From positions 10,060,501 to 10,124,500 of the forward strand of contig JBBMNZ010000015.1 in assembly GCA_037954325.1 (NCBI GenBank): a stretch of DNA of 64,000 nucleotides. The letters are read 5' to 3'. Positions 34,622 to 47,634 of this stretch are shown here, one piece after another (within the stretch, counting starts at the first letter, position 1; each line of letters opens with the position of its first letter). The notes under the pieces are model-generated. The model saw only the letters and a program-made list of their open reading frames with translations. It made no database searches and was not told the DNA's origin. The translations under genes were made by a program, and so were the position numbers. The DNA is from Fistularia commersonii (taxonomy: Eukaryota > Chordata > Actinopteri > Syngnathiformes > Fistulariidae).

Positions 34622-37600
34622 TATACAGAGATGCAACTATTCACCCGCTCTGAGCATATATATTCACAAACACACACACACACATACACACACAAACATA
34701 AACACGCAGTGGCCAAAGGAAGTTTAGATTCAGTGGTGGTTGCTGGTACAGTAAATAAAAAATTGTGAATTCCAGTGGTATTAGCTTTATTTCCAACACA
34801 AGGCGAGACAACCAAGACTAGAGGCTTGCAGGATTTAAATATTTCCCCCTATCTGGAGTTTTAAAGGGTCCAGATCTTCTGTGTCCACCGCCGTTTGCCA
34901 GCCCCTATTCAGACACGGCTCCCTTTATGCAACTATGCAAAGCTCCAGTGGTTTTGCATCATTACACAACAAAAACTCAAGCGGAGGCCACCGGCCTCCT
35001 CTGCCAGCATGTTGTGCTCAAAGTGATCCGTCTGCTTTCCACTACCGAGCTTTTGGGGCTTTTCTTTTTTTTTTTTTTTTTTTTTTCTCTTCGTTTTTTT
35101 TTTTCTGTTTACACTAAAAAGCCTCGGAAAAGGTTCTCAAGTGAAGTCACAGAGCAACACATGACTCAACCAGCAAAGGTGTTGCATCAGTGCCAGGCCG
35201 CCGAGTCTAAACTCCACACAGGGCTTACTGTACTTTGCTCTGCATAAAATGCTGTAATGTATAAAGTTCATAGCGGTGACGGCCCTTTTTTTTTTTTCCA
35301 CCTTTGGAAGGAAGAAGTGGCGTTTGAGTAGGAATCCGTAGTTTTGGTGGAACGGGCTCTCCGGGGTGTTTGGCCCGTGCCTGAACTTGCTGAGTGAAAA
35401 AAAAGGGCCTCGCTTACTGATTCAGATTCAAGGGAGTTCGATCCAATAAATCCTCTTTTCCTCGATCCGGGAACGGGTTTTCGTACGTGCGCATCGCCGG
35501 ATTGCATTAGTCCGCAAGGGGTTTCCCGATGTCTGTCAAAGTTCTTGGAAAACAGGCCCCTTTGTGAGGAAAGTGTGTCGCTCGGAGGCATTCGGGGCGA
35601 ATGGCGTGGACGCCGGTTGGCCGTACGCCGTACGTAAACCAGACGACTGGCTGAGGAGCGTGCACGTGATGTCAAGGGTACCGCTAGAAAACGTCTTTCA
35701 AAACTAGGTTTACAAGGCACCCGGCTATTCCGAGCACTTTCAGGTTCTATTCAAATCATCCACTAACTGAAAGATCAGGACATATTCTCCCATGTGAAAA
35801 TCCACTAACATCTAAAATCTAAACTGAGCATTCGATGATGAACAAAATTACAAAATACAAAATTTAAATTCAATATTGATTTAAGATACTGTATACCTGA
35901 AGTATTTTGAAAGAAGCAGCGGTACTTGCGTTCTCCTGCTCAGAGGTCACAATTGTTCGGCACTGGATTCTATGGAAACTGTCAGGACGGGGTGACACGT
36001 GTGTGTGCGTGTGTGTGTGTCGCCTGCATGGTGTTCTTTGTGAAAGTCGTGTGTATTTTGCAAGGGCTTGAGTCTTTAAGGTGCAGAAGAAGCTTCGAAA
36101 ATGTCCAATAAGATGAGCCCATTGCAAACTACGACAGCGATAAAAGCAGAACGGTATTACGTGTCAGCTTACACCTTACAATAAGCAAGACAACGCCGTA
36201 TCTCACCTGAAAACAAATCCGAAAAACCCACGACCAACCGAGAGAACCGGTACCGCGGTTTATGAAAAACTCAAGAGCCGAGCACAAGCTGTCGGGGAAC
36301 CGCACCGTGACGATAAGTCGCAAGGGGTCACGCCAGCGCTCCGGCGTGTCCGGGTCAGGAGAGTGACAGGAAGTGGTCGTGAACAAGGGAAGCCTGTCGT
36401 CGAAGGAATAAATCACAACACTCATGACGGTGTTTTTTTTTTTTTTTTTTTTTTTTTTTGGGCGAAGGTCTGCCACTCTGACCTCGGGCTATTCTTGCCT
36501 GGTGTTTTTTAGTAGAGGACGGCGGTGTCAGAGGTGGTGTGTGTGTGTCTGTGTGTGTGTCTGGAGGTGGGGGTGGGACGGCTGGACTGAAAACGCAACG
36601 GCCGCCTTTGGCTTTGCCTTCGTTTGCCGCGTCCAACATCTCCGGTTCATTGGAGATGAATCACTGAGGAGGAACACAGGGCAACATCTGGAATAGTGCG
36701 GACGTATCGGGTTTTTGAGGGTAAATGCAAAAAGCAGCAGGTACACAATGGACGTCTTGGCCGGTATGAAATGTGTCAGTATTTGCAGACCTCTGCGATC
36801 CCTTTGATTTCCCTCCCAAGAAATCCATTATTTGCTCGCCGGTGCCAAACGGTTGCATGGTTCTCTCTGAAAAGACAGAGACCATGATTTTCTCTCCCTT
36901 TCTTCTGCTCGGCAAAAATGGACTCCCGACTTTTTTTTTTTTTTTTTTTTTTTTTTTGGAACCCCGCTTGGCTAATAGAGCGGCGAGGACCTCTTAAATC
37001 ACCATTTTAATTATTATACGTGAATCTTCTGCATTTTCTACTGTTTGAATATACGATGAACTGTTAATTAACCGCCTAAAAAGTGCCAAAGGCGCAGGTT
37101 CTCTTTCTTCCGGTCGGGTCAAATTCTCCCTGCTTTCTGTCTGATAGGTTGACAGGACTTTGATCGCTACATCTGAAATGCGCTTCGTTTCCAAAAAAAA
37201 CAACAGAATAAAAAAAAGGTACCAAACCCCCCCTTCTTCCCCCACCCCCAGGCCTCATTACGGAAAAGAATTCGCCAAATATATATATTTTTTTTTTACC
37301 CCTTCAAACTAATCAGACTCTCAATCCCGGGCTCTGGAGATGTCGTTTCCCTTTCAGACTATCAAGACGAGCTAGCCGCGCTCTCCCTCCGACTGCGATG
37401 ATGCTGCCTTCTCCCTCCCATTTCCTCCTGTTGCTAAACTTAGGGCGACGTCTGGGCTCGCCATATCAGTGTGAAGATAGCTCCCGAGTCCGCCGCCGTA
37501 ATGGCCGCTCTACCCTTGATGTCATGTGTAGTAGATTAAACCGTCCCCGAGGTTTTGATTGTAGATGTGTTTTCCGGAGGCTTCCGTCTTTTATGATGAT

Positions 37601-39243
37601 GCTGATATAAAACGGGAAACACACACACACACACACACACATAAGGTTGTTTTTTGTTTTTCTTTTCCCCCTTGGTAGAACAAAGGGTGCGTTGTTTTCG
37701 TCCATCCCCTCCTTTTTCCTTCATCCGACACAAGCACATTCGCAGCCTACCTGTTCCAACTAACTCATCTTGGCGGATTCGGACGCTTGAGGTTTTTGCT
37801 TATTTTTCTTTCTTTTTTTTTTTGTTTTTTTTTTTGTTTCGCGCGTGCACATATGCCTACCGACGCCTGAGTCCTGGTAAAGATTTTAAAGTCTGTCCAT
37901 GTGTAGCGGCGGGATGTTTTCAAGAAATTGTTTTCTGTACTTACAAATGGGAGGTAAGCAGTGAAAATTTTAGGAGTCAAAATAGATTTGAGAATAAAAA
38001 ATCAGCTCATTTACAACGAGTAACACTTTGGAAATTGTCATACTGATTTTTCATTCATCTCAATAACAGAGAGTGCAAATTAAAAATATACAAGTATTTC
38101 TGTACCTTATCTTGATTCGTGTCATTCTTTCATTAATCCGGGGGGGGGGGGGTTTAATTTATTTTAATATTTTTCTCGACTCTATTTTATCGTTTGTCCT
38201 AACTAAGACAATAACAAGGTTATTTTTGTTGACATTAAAACGCGTCCCCATCTGTCCCGGACGTCACATATCCACTCAATTTAAACTCTTTCTTTTAATT
38301 ACAATTACTGACCGACGTTCATGACGTTCACGCATTCAGTCTTCCGGTTCATCCGGTTCAACCCATTTCTTTTTATTTTGTTTTGCAACAAAATAGGAGC
38401 GTCAAATCAAAGCCTCCTCCAGCCGAGTCATTCACCTCACTGATGTGCCGACAGCTGCCCCCCAAATAGTTAGTAGGAGACAATTATGTATTCATGTAAA
38501 CCAGTTGTACCAGGATACTGGCACGCCTTAATGGTGCCTAAATGGATTTGAAAAATCTGTGAGAGGAGCCGCATCACAACATGAGCCCAGGTGTTTATCT
38601 CTATCAAGATGAAAACTTAACGCCGAGACGGAGCCGGGAGCGTGAAGTCGCGTTTTTTAATATCGGCGCCGGATGAGTCGTGGAAGCGCAACGGGGACGT
38701 TTCGGAAGAGCCCCCGCGCCGCAGGAATGTTATTCTAGTCAGCCTCCCGAAATGAACCTTAAGTCGCTGCTTGTTGACACGGGCTCGTGTGGGAGGGCAT
38801 GTACGCGGCCTCCGGGAGATTTTCTGCTCATTAAGTGCAGATAGCGGGCGTATTCACGCCGCTCTTTGTTTTTATGTGCGGGTCCTCCCTCGACGGCCCG
38901 CCCCCCCCTACTTGATTGTCCGGTTGTTTGAGCGAAAACCTGGGCTGAGGTCACCAGCTGGTTGTATTGAGAGTTCACAGACACGGTGGAATCTGTGGGC
39001 GGGGACCGGGGCGGCAGCTCTACTGTACTTTTAACACAAGCTCCGGGATTAGCAGGCGTAGGAACAAGCCTTTATTACCGGAGAAGACCTCTCACTGAGA
39101 GCCGGGCTTTGTGAGACGCTCAACAATGACAGGAGTACTTCAGGTTCCCCTCCTCGGTGGGAAAGTGCATTCCTCTTTTTGTCACCACTTCAAAAACAAG
39201 TGGTGTGCTTTGCATTTAGCAGCCATGTGTGGTTTTGGCGACC

Positions 39244-39270
<27 letters not shown>
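39244..39270. repeat. (TG)13 microsatellite
   Basis: Uninterrupted TG run; forms an inverted partner with the AC array 180 bases downstream. Confidence 0.96.
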
Positions 39271-39274
<4 letters not shown>

Positions 39275-39448
39275 CCGGGCGGTGGGTTGGGTGATGGAAA
39301 ATGAAGGATTGAATTAATCGTGTTTGCTCAAGTGAGCAGGTGGGATACAGTGCGGGTACTGAAATGTCAGGGGCTGGATTAGGAATTAGGTCCTCTTGTC
39401 TGGCTGCCAAGTGGGCCGGGCTGCCGGGTAAGATATTTTTGACCTTTT

Positions 39449-39451
<3 letters not shown>

Positions 39452-39490
<39 letters not shown>
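39452..39490. repeat. (AC)19 microsatellite
   Basis: Uninterrupted AC run of 39 bases. Confidence 0.97.
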
Positions 39491-39492
<2 letters not shown>

Positions 39493-42367
39493 CAATAAAT
39501 GAAATTCTGAAGGGGCAAGAGGGGAGGAGATCCATCATATTTAAGCCAAACATGGACATAAACATCCCAGAGCAGGTGGGACTGGGCGAGTACATCTGTT
39601 AGCCACGGCGGACGTTGCAGCCGTCCAAGCCAGAAAGATGGCGGCGGGGTGAGACCCCGAGGGTCAGGGGGTCTGCAGGTCGGGGCTTAACAGATGTCAT
39701 CTTGACTCGCGGCATTGTTGTCGTTCAGCTCGGTCCGACGCTGTCATCGCTCCCTACCGATGAGGTGCGAGTGATTTGCGGTGGCTCCCCCCCTCTTCTC
39801 ACCCTCCCGGATCATCTGTCTGCTTAAATAAGTGGAAAATTCTTGGGCCTAAAGGTGGAAGCCTGACAATTAGAATTTAAGCTCTGTTTTTAAGATCCTG
39901 CAAACTATGCGCGCTCACCTGTACATGCTTTTGGAGCCGCCTGGTGGGGTCAGAGTGCGACTGCAGAAACAGATTTTTTTCACGAGAGTCCGGGGGCAGA
40001 TCAATGTTAGCGCTGCAGCGACACACGTGTGTGTTTTAAAGTTATCCTAGCAACAGTGAGGATCGTGTATTGGAACCGCTGACTCTTGTTTCATGTACCG
40101 ATGACCTTACCGATGTTTGTTTTGCTTCAACTTTACCCATAAATAGCACTTTACGGTGTCTATGAAGCAAACATCGCCCCTGAAATGAACTTAAATCAAC
40201 TAAAATCCGATGAGAGAGAATTATTTAGATACAAGACAGTGTCGATCGCATCTGAAAACATCTTAAAAACACATTTCAGCGACTGTCCAGCTAGTGGAAT
40301 GGAGCCGAGCCACCGTGTTAGATCCGAGAGCTAATAAATGAAGCGCGGCAGCCGGACCGCCGATCACACTGCCGTCACGACACACCGACCGTCACGACGG
40401 CGGATGCTAGCACCCGCGGGTCATCGCCTGCTTGATAGCACGTTAGCCCCTCACACCCGGGGTCACCAGATCCGGTCTGCTTCTGGTCTTCTCAAGCAGG
40501 TCGGACCCGGGTTACTCCTCAGGCGTTCGAACTCCAGCTGTTTCACCCGCGCGACGCAGCCGACGGCACGACGAGCCGCCCCTCGCCTTAAAAAAGGTGA
40601 CATTTTCCGACGTACGAACCATTCCCCGGCGCGGCGCTCCACTTTTCTCACGTTTCTGCTCGTCCCCTTTTTCCCTCTGCCCACACTAGAATGACACATG
40701 CGTGGCCGTTGCAGGCGTGTAGGGTTTTTCTGGAGCGAATACAGTCGTCTCTAACTCTGCAGTCTAATTGAGTTTGACAGCATCGCCACAAAACTTTTAT
40801 ACACAAACAGTGAGATGTCTACATCTGCCGCACAGTGGAAAGTACCTCTCCAAAATAGAAGCATTTGGAATATCACCTGATGTGTGTGAATGAGCGGATT
40901 TCAGACTAGATGTCCTAACAAACTCGTCTTGTTTTTTGGGAAAAAAAAAAAAAAAAAAAACCTTTTATCCTTTTTTTAAACTTCGCTTTTATGTAAAAGC
41001 CAAACTGGCCGATCTTTTCCGCTCGCATCAAGCGATCGGCTCTGGAAGTGAGCTAATTTCCACGACGCGGAATTATCTCAGCCGTTGGACACGCTTGTTT
41101 TCAAAAGAAATGACAGTTAGCGGAGGATAAACTGTAACCCCTTTAACCTTCTAACGCCAGAAAAAGGATATAATGCTTTCTTTCACGCGACGCGGCGCCG
41201 TGGCGATGCATACAAGCGACAGGCTGCACTTTAGATCTGCTCACGTGAGCGCCTCGCACGCCGAACTCTTTATCTCCTCCCCGAAGGCTAGCATGCCGCT
41301 GTTTTGCAGAGCTGCTGCCGGCGTTGGAGAAGCGTCGGCGTCCCGAGGCATATTAGGGCAGCACATCTCTCACTTGTCGCTTCAAAGGGAGCGTGCAGGG
41401 GTCGGGGTCTCGTCAGGGTTTCGTCAGGCTGTCGTCGGCGCCGGGTAAACAAGGCCGGAGGAATATGACACCCTGAAAATAGAAAGCTGCGTAACGCGCG
41501 TCGAGAAAAGCGGAATCCGGGAACCGCGCTGTGCCAAATTGTGTTTATAAATATATATATATATGAATGAATTAATTCATACGGTCAGTTCCAGAGGTCC
41601 ACTCAGCTGAGTGTGCGGTTTGCAGACAATGCGCCGTAACTGAAGCGGATTTTTTTGGCGTTTATCCTCTGGCTGGGATGCAATAACACGGCCTAAACGT
41701 TCCTATTGAACAGTGAGGTTTTTTTTTTTTTTTTTTTTTTTTTTTGTGCTTTTCTGACAACTGCGGCCGAAATTCAAAGCAAGTAAAAACTCGACAAGGT
41801 CACATTGAGCGAAACGGTGGCAGGAAGAGTTTGGGCAAATTAGAGAGTAGAAATGGAGGAGGAAATTTTAAATTTAAAACCCGGGACAAATGCCGCCGTC
41901 CCTTTTGAACAAGGTCTTGATTGCCGCAACTATTACTGTTTTCGAGGAGGTGCGTTTCAAGCTATGCCATATTTTGCGACATAACATGTGCAGCAAGGGT
42001 GGGGAGGAGAACATAGGCAGACCCAATAATAACAGCTTGGGTGTATTTATCCAAAAGCGCACGACTTTATCCAAGGAAAGTGATATTAAAAAGTGTTATC
42101 GTCGGCTCATGTTAAAAGTTAATCGTGCGATCCAAATAATTGCGCGATCCGTCCCACCCCTGTCAAAACAAAGCATTTCTCAGGCTGAGGCACTCAAAGC
42201 AAATGCACTTAAAAATCAGACTACAGCTCTTGTTGTCGTTAAAGTGCGGGTATGGGGGACAGGTGAGACTGACACGAGACGACACGTTCCGCACAAACAG
42301 GAATACCAGAAGGACACTTACACAACTCAAATCCTACAGCCTTGTCTAAATTATCATTTGATGTGTA

Positions 42368-42459
42368 TTAACCCTCATGTTATGTTAAGGGTCAATTTGA
42401 TCCATCGGGTCAATGGATGAAATGGGTCAAATTGACCCTTAACATAATACGAGGGTTAA
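42368..42459. mobile_element. piggyBac-like palindromic MITE, TTAA flanked
   Basis: TTAA lies at both outer ends (42368-42371 and 42456-42459). The left arm ttaaccctcatgttatgtta is matched by the right arm taacataatacgagggttaa. Inner gggtcaatttgatcc and gggtcaaattgaccc extend the pairing, so nearly the whole 92 bases folds on itself. TTAA target use and the ccctc terminus suggest a piggyBac-type non-autonomous element. There is no coding capacity. Confidence 0.8.
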
Positions 42460-45366
42460 TGACGGGAATTTCGGGATATCGTTCCGCAAGGCGGCCCTTC
42501 GGATGTGGTCCGGACCTCCTCTGCAAGCGGGCGGCGTTAAAAATCATCTTCGTGATCGGGTAATCGTGCACGCGTTCGCGCCTGGTCCACGCGCCGCCTT
42601 TTTTCGGGGTCTCCTCGACCCACCGCGGACACAGAAACGGACCGGCTCTTCCTCATCTTTGCTCGTTCGTGTTTTTTCCGGCGACGCTCGCAAAGGCTTC
42701 ATCCGTGATTCTGGCCCGGCGCCTGCAGAATTGAAGGCTTTTCTTTTCTCCGCAGTGATGGCAAATAGGATCATATGATGAGTACTTAATGGCCCTGCAG
42801 TTACAACTGTACTATATCACTGCCTCTCCCTGATGAATGAGGTGTTCATAGGGCAGTAAGTTATTATTACTGCAGTATAAGCCCTTTGATCGTCTCGCAG
42901 TTTGAACCCTGGAGTTTTTTAGTGGGATGCCTCTTCGAAATAGCTTAGCAGATGGGATCGGGCCCGGTCTTGTCCCTGCTAAGGAGACGGGAGGCCCAGA
43001 GGTGAGCGGAGACGTCACACCGCATCCTGGACGTTTGGCTCCTGGTGCTTAAACGGATGAAAATGGCTAATCTGTTCCTCCCCCCCCTTCCGCTTGCGGT
43101 TTTGGCAAGACGGGTCACGATTCTCGCACCCGCCGTTTGAGGAAAAACGTGCGGTTCTGTCCTCAGCGGCTGCCGCTAAAAATCGAAAAGCTGCCGCTTG
43201 AATCTCCATTCAGGAGCTGCAATAAAACATGAGATGTTCTCGGCCAGGACATTCCTCCATTAATGACAAATGCAAATGGTAAGCTCCGTGGTGAAACATG
43301 AAGTGGGAGAGGAGAAGCAGGGTATGTGCAGGCCTGAGAAACGTCCGCTCTATCCAACGCTCCTCGGGAGGTATCATAACTCATGGGTTTTGTTTACGAA
43401 TTCCGATGGTTTCCTCTTTTACGCTTTTGTAATCAAACATTTTTAAAAACAGAGGTTGGGCTTCCATCAACTACAAATTAGTGGTGTCTGCTGCAAGTGG
43501 TGTCTCCTTTTTTTTTTCTTTTTTTTTTTTTTCTTTTTGTTTCGGCGTCTCGGTCCGGTAGCAACGCCAGCTGCAGTAACCGGGACGTTTATCGGCTCTT
43601 AATTGGTATAAAAATCGCTGCGAAAAAAAATAAAAAAATTGAATTAGCTCCTGCAAAATATGAATCCATTCACCGATTCATCCGCCACATCTCTTGCTCC
43701 CGGCGTCGGATATATAAAAGATGTGCGCACACACACACACAAAAAAAAAAAAACAAAGTGTACGCCTTTTCCCACACATAAACTGGTCTTTATTTCGTAT
43801 TATCATTTTTTTATGTGTAGTTGCAGCTGTGGTCGCTGACTCATGGGCCGCTTTAGGCTTCCAAGGGCTGTTTGGCATTTTTATCTGCTGATGATTAACT
43901 AAGGGAGTGCCTAACATCCATTCATGGCTAAAGATGGGAGTAGGGAGTACGGCGCATGTGTGCACAATTTCACGATGGTTGAATTTTATAAAAGGCCTAT
44001 GCATGCGCTTTGTACGTCGCACAAGAGGGGATCATGCGCGCCGCGTCGGCACTCTGTAGTTAAAAAACAGTGCGCTAATGAGATTATTAGGAACGCTTGT
44101 AAAAAAAAAAAAAAAAAAGGCTGCTCCCGGAAACCTGGGTTTTTACCTGAGCGGGAGGTTTCGAATGACCCTCTTTTCACCGAGAGAGCAGTAAACTGAA
44201 TTGGGGTCGCCGTCAGGGAGGTGAGCGGGAGCCGAGGAGGTGAATAGGTTGATCCGGAGGAGTGGCGTCCGAGGCGGCCGGAGGTCAGGCCCGCCGGGTC
44301 AGAACCAGGACTGTTGACAGCAACATTCGCTGCTTTGATTTGACACTTTCCGTCCCCTTCCCTCCCCTCCTTTTCAATCTTTCTCCTCCCATTATTGTCA
44401 TTTCTCTCTGGGTCTCTGCTCACCCCCCCCGCCCTCCCTGGTTTACCTACCTAATTCTGTTTCCACCCTCCCTTCCTCCGGTCTGGCACATCCCAGCTCT
44501 CATTGTGCACGCTGAGCCGCTGGCCCTCTTTAAGATCTGCATTAGAATGTTGTTTTTATATAGCAGCAAGCGGAGGCATGTGGAGCCTCTTTTGAACTGC
44601 TCTGCAAACAGATGGAGGTTTTCACGCTGCCTTTATGAGATTAAGTGAAACATTCCCATAAAAAAAAAAAAAAAAAAAAGACACCCCCCCCCTCCTCCTC
44701 CCCGCCGCCGATGCCCCTTCGCTTCTTTCTCTCTCTCTCTCTTTTCGTCTGTCTCATTTACTGTCTTTCACTTTCTCTCTCTTTTCTTTCTGTCTGGCCT
44801 GGGGCTTGGGCAAGGGCATGCCGCTACTGAAAGTGAAGTGGAACGTAGCCAGGTTTGTATTACCGATAACTGCCTCCCCGGGCAAACAAGCATCTCCTAG
44901 AGTTTGGAGGGAACCGGCGAACGGGTCTTGTGAGGCCTTCCACTGCGGGCAAAGGGAGGGAGTTCTTGTTTCTCCCCGCAGGATGAACCTGTTTAACTCT
45001 GACTCAGGTGGGCTAGTGCCAAGTGACCCCTCCCACCCTCCCACCCTCACTGGTTTTTAACAGGGGTTTGACAAAAATAAAAAGATTCACAGTGCAGACA
45101 GTGTCCCTGTACGGATACAATGGGACTATTTAGACTCAGATTTGCATGGCGAACATGCTTAACAGCTAGAAATCCTTTTAACTTTTGTGCTTTTGCAAGC
45201 TCTAATAACATTATCGACAAGTCGGTCGCCCTTGCCGAGGTCTGCATGTGACCCGCCATGACAACGGGTGGCGAGGGAACACCGGAAAGCGGAAGTGGAC
45301 GTGACCCGGCGATTGAGGTTATGATTATAACGCGGCTACATTAAACGGATCGTCTGTTCTAAATCG
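42460..45366. other. rnf43 large intron, part 3
   Basis: No gene or clear transposon seen. T-rich blocks lie at 43508-43532, an A run at about 44101-44118 and a second A run near 44661-44679. Two repeat-free, mixed-composition stretches (about 43200-43345 and 44440-44650) could be conserved noncoding elements and are discussed as findings. Confidence 0.6.
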
Positions 45367-45570
45367 GCTCTATTTATCTATTTATACAGCGCCTTTCCAC
45401 TTCATCTGCTCTTAAAGCGCTTTACTGCGTTGCTTCGTTTGACTGTCGACACACACATTCACGCGCTGACGGAGGGGACGGCCTCCGAGCCAAACCATCC
45501 CGGCTCGTCGGGAGTAATTTAGGGTTCGGTATCTTGCACGGAGACACAACAATAACACCTCGGGAGGAGC
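45367..45570 (+). repeat. Teleost dispersed repeat copy
   Basis: It contains tatttatacagcgcctttcc, aaagcgctttactgcg, cacacacattcacgcgctga and 'tttagggttcggtatcttgc', the recognisable phrases of a common fish interspersed repeat ('acagcgcctttctag ... aaagcgctttacag'). Class not assigned. Confidence 0.7.
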
Positions 45571-47600
45571 CCGCCTGTCATAGCCTCCGTCTCCGATGAC
45601 TGTTATTACTCCCGAGCTGGTATTTCTTTCATTTGAACCGGCCATTAAATGGCGTTTAACCAAACAGCTCGCCGCTGCCGAAAGGATTTCTATTCACCAT
45701 ACAGAAACTGTATGTTTATCAGTTTAGCATATGACTGATGAGGCATCATTTATACAAAGGCCAGAAGCCAGGATGCTAGAAATATCTCCCGTCGCTGGCG
45801 TTGTAAAGAAAACACTGCAGTGGTCTTGCAGGGAGCCTCGTGCGCACCCGCCGCGCCTGTTTTTCGGCACGTCGGCCGGACGGAGGCTTCGGTCCATTGG
45901 GTCACCGCTTCGATTCCAAACCAAAATATCTCCACGGAGGGTTCAGACAGATCGTTCTGATCCATAGGTTATGCGCACTCCCGACAGCCCTCTTCACTAA
46001 ATCTGGATAGAAACAGTTACAATTAAGATAAAAACAGCCACATTCCACTCAAAAAAGGGCCTCCCTTCATTTCTGGAGCGGCGGAGCTACAGGACGGCTC
46101 AGTTACTCTCCCTGAAGTAAATTTCCTCTCATTTGTGGGAAAACACGTACGGCTCAAGGTTTAGTTTTACCTCCCATCCATTTCCAGTGCATTTAAAATG
46201 TTTCCCGTCCACATCACAGAGCGACTATATTTTCGAGTCATTTCGCTGTGGATGAGTAAAGAGGAAGAGCGTTTCTTCCAGAAAAGCTGTGTTTCTTGGT
46301 GTGGGTTTCTTGTTGTTTTTTTTTTTTTTTTGGACTAATTCTAGCCGTTGGTTAGGTAACCAGATATCACTGTAATGTTCACTGGACCACCGCCGTGCAT
46401 CGTGAGACTATCGCCTGCATAAATGTAGCTTTACGAGCAAACACCTGCCGAACAGCAGCCAGCATAGCAGCCGTAGCAGTGGTCGGCATCCAATCGCAAA
46501 CGCGAGATAAACCGAAACCTCAGTGCGCATTGATTTGTGACGCGATCGACAGAGCACGCGCGGCTTTTCTTTACTGAGAAAATGGCAAATGGCTAAAGGC
46601 TAGGAGGCGTGCAACAAAACACCACCATGTTGTAATAGCCAACATTTAAAATAGTCACGTTTGCCCTTTAAATGAAATATCTCCATTGTGTGGAGATACG
46701 TCCATATCTCCATTCTGCCTGAAGCAGAGAGCCTCCGAGCCCAAGGATCAAACGGCTTCGGGTCAATGAGCTCTGATCACACACACTTTTATCATTTCCC
46801 GTGATTCAGTCGGCCGTTTTAATCTTTCATCAGATGCTATCGGAGGACGCAGGTGGCAGGAAACAAATTATAATAGAATTAAGCAAACTGCCATAAAGCC
46901 GTGAGTCAGTTCCCTCAGATCGTCCGGGTTTGAATTAAAAAGTGACTTGCTTTTCGAAATAAATATAAGGATATGAGGATATTTATTCTTTTTTTTTTCA
47001 AACTTGCAACAGCATTTGCATATGTTGCAGGCTCACCGTTGCTGGAGTTTAATCCCGAGGATCAGCCAACTGGGCCGTAATGTTAACAAACAATGTATGG
47101 GCTTTTTTTTTTCTGTCATAAGCCCTGCCTGGTAGTTAAAATACACATTTAAAAATGTGCAATAATTGCTTCTCTGTGTGTTGAGTGACTGAACACCTGT
47201 GGGGACAGTCAAGGCATTTTTTTTCTTTTGTAGCTGCACCATAGAAATGATCATCCAAAATATGAAAAACAGTATAAAGCGAAATGTGATTTGCAGTGAT
47301 TCGCAGCTGTGCTGTGTTCCAGTATCACTGAATGGCGAGTATATTAAAACCGTATATTTATCTTGTTGTACTTCATCTGCAAACGCTGTTTGTGCGCGCG
47401 TGTTCATTTGGTCCATTTGTCACTATGTCCGTGTGTGTGTGTGTGTGTGTGTGTGCGTTTGTGCATGCGTGTAGTTTGCTCTGCAGAAAGACACGGCTTA
47501 CTGCATGGCCTGTTCCAAGAATGAATTCCTGGAAGCTTACAAGAGCTGTTGAATGAGATGGAGGGCTCAGGGCAGGAATGGCTGTTGGGGTGGGTTGGTG

Positions 47601-47634
<34 letters not shown>

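Larger units (their letters stand above)
34622..42367. other. rnf43 large intron, part 2
   Basis: No gene is supported. It contains imperfect CA (34669-34695), T runs (35065-35086, 36433-36459, 36931-36957), a short AC array (37619-37641), TG (39244-39270) and AC (39452-39490) arrays in inverted arrangement, a G12 run (about 38140-38152), an A20 run (about 40941-40960) and T27 (41719-41745). A 176-codon plus-strand frame at 41890-42420 is unusual because it contains no simple repeat, but I recognise no domain in it. Confidence 0.65.
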
